Below, piece by piece: positions 31,985 through 35,271 of a stretch of 35,271 nt of DNA (the stretch's first letter is position 1; every line of letters starts with the position of its first letter). Source of the DNA: Bacillus massilioanorexius (GTDB taxonomy: Bacteria > Bacillota > Bacilli > Bacillales > DSM-1321); contig NZ_CABKRX010000041.1 in NCBI RefSeq assembly GCF_902374955.1, positions 1-35,271 of the forward strand. Direction: 5' to 3'. The position numbers were made by a program, and so were the translations under genes. The notes below the pieces were generated by a model, which saw only the letters and a list, made by a program, of their open reading frames with translations, made no database searches and was not told where the DNA came from.

Positions 31985-32283
31985 TATCTCGTGAATATGT
32001 AGTAAATGACGTAAAACCAACTAAAACAGCCATGAATAATGGCCCAAATAATAGATTTATGTAAACTCCAGGAAATCGTGATTGCTAATGCTGAACCAAA
32101 AGTAATTCCATTTGAAACAAATTTTGTCGAAACACTCTTCTCTCTTTTTGCCACATTTATACTTCCTTCCATTAATGGATTTTCCTTCTCAATTCCTTTC
32201 TTAACCTCAAGATAAACCTTTTTATTTATATATTTTTCGATGTATGAATTATGATTAAATATTAGTTCTATTTTGGATTTCAT
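31984..32283 (-). CDS. Hypothetical protein with C-terminal membrane hairpin
   Basis: A 99-residue frame with a charged front (residues 1-50) and two hydrophobic segments near the end (about 58-72 and 76-96, ISWSLHKSIIWAIIHGCFSW). I do not recognise it. The ATG at 32283 lacks a good ribosome site, but the amphipathic front and paired helices look like a real small membrane protein rather than chance. It ends at the bidirectional terminator. Confidence 0.5.
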   Translation of the reverse strand: MKSKIELIFNHNSYIEKYINKKVYLEVKKGIEKENPLMEGSINVAKREKSVSTKFVSNGITFGSALAITISWSLHKSIIWAIIHGCFSWFYVIYYIFTR

Positions 32284-32320
32284 TTATGCGCGATCCATTA
32301 GTCTTCTTTGATCTACTATG

Positions 32321-32351
32321 AAAAAAAGGCATTCCAAAGCTGGAATGCCTT
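32321..32351 (-). terminator. Terminator of the decayed SIS/LevR locus
   Basis: A perfect 11-bp stem (32326-32336 with 32341-32351, arm AAGGCATTCCA, loop of four) followed on the minus strand by seven T. It still stands about 75 bases after the SIS remnant. Confidence 0.85.
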
Positions 32352-32424
32352 AAATAAACCAATTAGTGTCACATATAATCAATGAAGAGAAACAAAAGCT
32401 CCCACCTGTTAAAGCAACTCTTTA

Positions 32425-32820
32425 TTAATATTCAAATTGACGGTAATAGCGACGTATGTCAAGATCATGTTTTGTACAGTTTTCAAAGTGACGAGCTAAG
32501 CGATCAACAAGTAATGTCGAAGTAATAGTTGGAGCAAGAATCCAACGGAATTCATCGTCAATTCCCTTTAATTCGTAATCTAGCGGATCAATAACTGTAA
32601 ACTTCTTGCTGTATTTTTGCACAAAAACCTCAACTCTATCGTCTATTACACGACGCTTTCCTTCACCCTTTACTAAAAATACAGGAGTATCTTCCGCAAT
32701 TTGAGCAGCAATCGGCTCGAATTTTTTCTTAGCTGCTAGTAAATTTGCAGGCAGATGTTCTATTTGTTCGGCAAATTTATTATAGCCTGGAAATTCTCCT
32801 TTATTAGCTACCATCAACAA
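32425..32820 (-). pseudogene. Remnant of a SIS-domain sugar-amine deglycase
   Basis: A 131-residue remnant whose last 85 residues (EDTPVFLVKGEGKRR, VEVFVQKYSKKFTVIDPLDYEL, GIDDEFRWILAPTITS, and the end HDLDIRRYYRQFEY) match the end of FrlB/GfrF-type SIS enzymes, which split fructoselysine or glucoselysine 6-phosphate. Full enzymes are about 330-350 residues with two SIS folds. Here the segment before (YNKFAEQIEHLPANLLAAKK) looks like the linker between the two folds, so the first fold and most of the second are gone: a front truncation plus an internal deletion. It follows the LevR-like remnant in the same frame after two stop codons (TGA TGA), which marks a deletion join. Confidence 0.7.
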
Positions 32821-32823
32821 TCA

Positions 32824-35088
32824 TCATGAAGCTTCTCTCGTTCCATATGTTTTCAATCTTTCATAATCATGAGCAATCATCTTAATATCTAATTCAATAG
32901 GAATGCTATTTTCTAACAGCTTCTGAAGTTGTAATGCCGTTCCCATACCTGTAAAGCAAGATGTTACAATCGCTCGTTGCTTTGCTTTTTCAGGATATAT
33001 TAATTTATATTGTGTTTCTTGATTTTTCTTTATTAGTTCAACTAGCTCTTCCAAATAAACATCTTTATGAATTAACTCACCTACGTATAAAGCCATCTGA
33101 GTTGATACATTATTTATAATGGCTATAGGTGCCTCAATAGTTGTACTAAATCGAGCATAAATATCTTTTAACGAACCCATATCAACTAGAATGACAAGTC
33201 CTTGAGATACGTCATTACGCTCGATATATTGCATAACATTTGTTGCTACTTCTTCTAAACGAATATCAAGTAGCATATCAAAAGCTTCAAATATGTTTTT
33301 TCCTAACATTCGATTCGTCACACTTGCTATAGAACTAGCTGTTGCATAACCATGTGCCAAAATAATAGCTTTCGCTTGTTTTTTTCCCTTACCTACGCGA
33401 AGACCTTTTAAATAAAATGATAAAAAGATTTCATCCTCTAAATCTAGACTCGTATCTAATTTACTTTCTATTAGTTTCACCATACGTTTGGCAATAATAT
33501 TTTCTTCATGCGCATTTTCTTTATATATGTAAATAGACCCTTTAACAAACTCTGTTCCTTCTCATTCCAACGAAACTGATGCTGATTACGAAAATAAAAA
33601 TAATAGGCGACAGCATAAAGATTATTGCCATTATACTGTAGAAAATGGCTATCTTCTATGTAGCGAAAAACCACTTGTAACGCCGATATTGTATAACGAA
33701 GCATTATTCCTTCTTGTTCAGAAACACGCTCGAAAATTAACTTGTCCAGCATAACATTAATTTCGCTATTGATGTTTTCTTCAAAGATAGTTTTATCGAT
33801 TTTCTTACTACATTTTGTTGCATATAGTTCGCACATTTGCTCAAACATATTTCTAATCAATTTGATATCCGAAATGTCATTCCCACATAATTGATCAACT
33901 GTCATCAATGGTGATATAAGAATCATCTTATTCTGACCGTATCGCAAATCTGTTTCCATGTACCCTTCCTCAAACATACTTTCCGGTATATTATGTAAAT
34001 GTATTTCAAGTTTCTCTTTTTTTCTATTTTTAGAAAAAGAAACGGCACACAAATATTTAATGACATTTTAGAACTCTCCAATATTTCCTTTATACGTATT
34101 TTCTAATAACACAGTAACAGCCATCGAAGACAATTGAATATCACGTTTCAGTACTTTTGCTTCTTTCAACAAAAAATTGTATAGAAATAATTGTTTTTCA
34201 AATTTACCTCTTTCATTTAGAGATGGAATATAAACATTTAAAGGAATACGACGGATGAAAGTTTGTAAGAAATGAGTTTTGGGATCTTCAGTTGTCGCGA
34301 AGACTAATCGTACATTAGATGTATGCTCTCCTTCACTTTCACCCATCCTTCTAAAAACACCACGATCCATAAACGTAAACAACTTTTCCTGACTCTCTTC
34401 ATTTAATCGATGGACCTCATCTAAAAACAATATACCTCCATCAGCCTTTTCTAGCATTCCTTGTTTCATTTCATTAGCCCCAGTAAACGCTCCTTTGACA
34501 TGACCAAAGCAGCTCGGGATTATTTGCATATTGAGCACAATTAAATGATAAAAAAGGAGCATCCTGATCAAGTACATTTTTTTCTATGGAATATTGCCAT
34601 ATTATAGCGGCCATCATACTTTTACCTGTACCTGTAGGTCCATACAGCATAATGGGTAATCCATTCCCTGGATAAAAAACGGGTGTCTTAATTTGTTCAA
34701 TTACTTTTTTTAGACTAGCATCTGCTCCTATTAAATCTTAAAAAAAATGTTTTTCTTCTACAAAAATATCTTTGTCACTCTCTAATTCAGAAATACTTAA
34801 ATAAATAGGCTTACTTACATGATAAAAATTTCGTTCGAACGACAGCTTATCTAAAAAATATACAGGACGAGTATTAATTTTAATGACTCTTCCTTCTTCA
34901 ACAAGTTGATTTAAATAATGACTAATCGTGTTTCTTTTTACAGAAAAGTATTCCGACATATAAATCGCTGTATAATGACTTTTATCCTCCTCTGAAAAAA
35001 AGCTAGCTGTTTCTGTATCTAAGAAGTCCATAATATCGTCTTTAAGCAAAGCTAACATCCTCTCTACTGAAGTTGAAAGGATAAACAA
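32824..35088 (-). pseudogene. Decayed LevR/GfrR-type sigma-54 activator
   Basis: One regulator gene in pieces. The winged-helix front (35088-34741) contains AIYMSEYFSVKRNTISHYLNQL. An in-frame TAA (34738-34740) follows, after which the frame reads DLIGADASLKKVIEQIK and Walker A GPTGTGKS. A small deletion with frameshift near 34520 joins NNPEL to FGHVKGAFTGAN, the sigma-54 contact motif. Then come GGILFLDEVHRLNEE (Walker B) and GNIGEF, and a second TAA at 34068-34070. The same frame goes on NVIKYLCAVSFSKN into a PRD-like helical region. A frameshift near 33525 joins it to ENAHEENIIAKRM, then a mannose-class PTS EIIA-like domain (ILAHGYATASS with the candidate His) and an EIIB-like CFTGMGTA. 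The gene ends early at TGA 32824; the second PRD is missing. Intact relatives switch on mannose-type PTS operons through sigma-54. Not functional here. Confidence 0.88.
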
Positions 35089-35214
35089 AGAAGTATTCTG
35101 AGAATTTGCTATCCATACAGTATCATAATTAATTATAAAATTGTTAGAATACAGGAAACGGAATGATTTTCCAACAATGTATAGTCGAATGATATAACAA
35201 TAAAGAGTAATACA

Positions 35215-35260
35215 AAAAAAGGTTGCTTGTACTGTGAAAACAGAACAAACAACCTTTTTT
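35215..35260. terminator. Bidirectional terminator at the right edge
   Basis: AAAAAAGGTTG (35215-35225) pairs with CAACCTTTTTT (35250-35260), with a further TTGT/ACAA pair after a one-base mismatch. It separates the regulator remnant from whatever lies to the right. Confidence 0.8.
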
Positions 35261-35271
35261 ATCGTGTTGAC

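Noticed and set aside
32425..35088. Idea that the broken regulator pieces are separate working genes
   Set aside because: Adjacent pieces continue the same domain across each stop or shift, lack ribosome sites at the inner starts, and each holds only part of a fold.
1..35271. CRISPR arrays, tRNA and rRNA genes, prophage, defence islands, integrases
   Set aside because: No regularly spaced repeats, no tRNA-like cloverleaf ends or rRNA words noticed, and no phage structural or integrase genes; the holin-family gene stands alone in conserved order.

Overview
The window is chromosomal DNA of an AT-rich, Gram-positive, endospore-former-type bacterium in the family Bacillaceae (Bacillus sensu lato). 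I infer this from gene order and protein likeness: ytpB-ytpA, ytoA, metK|pckA, ytmB-ytmA, ytlA-ytlC-ytlD, ytkD-ytkC, luxS, yidD (ytjA), menFDHB / menEC, menA and yteA follow the backbone known from Bacillus subtilis. Strong purine-rich ribosome binding sites, several TTG starts, and many intrinsic terminators fit the same group. I cannot name the species.

Layout. 1-2210 is an accessory edge: a gene-poor stretch, a small membrane protein, and a dead PAS-GGDEF gene broken by one in-frame stop. 2229-4144 (minus) is the ytpB-ytpA pair (C35 terpene synthase and lysophospholipase-like hydrolase). ytoA (gamma-carbonic-anhydrase-like) follows on the plus strand. metK (minus) sits behind a complete SAM-I riboswitch with terminator and antiterminator, and pckA (plus) diverges from it with two perfect CcpN-type operators overlapping extended -10 elements. 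8890-10345 (minus) is an ECF sigma factor gene overlapping a gene for a membrane-anchored DUF4871-like putative anti-sigma factor, with a plausible self-regulated promoter. 10766-12420 (minus) is an exported ComEC-type metallo-beta-lactamase protein with an Ig-like tail, followed by a DUF3006 protein. ytmB and ytmA come next, then the ytlA-ytlC-ytlD ABC importer (plus), ytkD (Nudix), ytkC (holin-like), three small proteins, luxS and yidD.

19678-21069 is a zinc-linked segment: two tandem Zur boxes, a histidine-rich zinc-binding lipoprotein without its own permease or ATPase, and a four-cysteine DUF1540 protein. 21710-30702 carries menaquinone synthesis: menF-menD-menH-menB (minus, overlapping), then a terminator and a decayed repeat, then menE-menC (minus), with menA divergent from menF. 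Together these make DHNA from chorismate (MenF, D, H, C, E, B) and prenylate it (MenA); the DHNA-CoA thioesterase and the final methyltransferase are not here.

31143-31868 is yteA (DksA/TraR family). The right end, 32425-35088 (minus), is a decayed locus: a LevR/GfrR-type sigma-54 activator with at least four lesions plus truncation, and an internally deleted remnant of a SIS-domain sugar-amine deglycase. This looks like a lost Amadori-sugar (glucoselysine/fructoselysine-like) PTS system.

Most of the window is ordinary core genome. I do not see a convincing wholly new system. The best second looks are the Zur/ZnuA/DUF1540 segment, the ECF-DUF4871 switch, the exported ComEC-like/DUF3006 pair, the repeated AAA-to-TAA-like nonsense lesions, and the hairpin repeat family.
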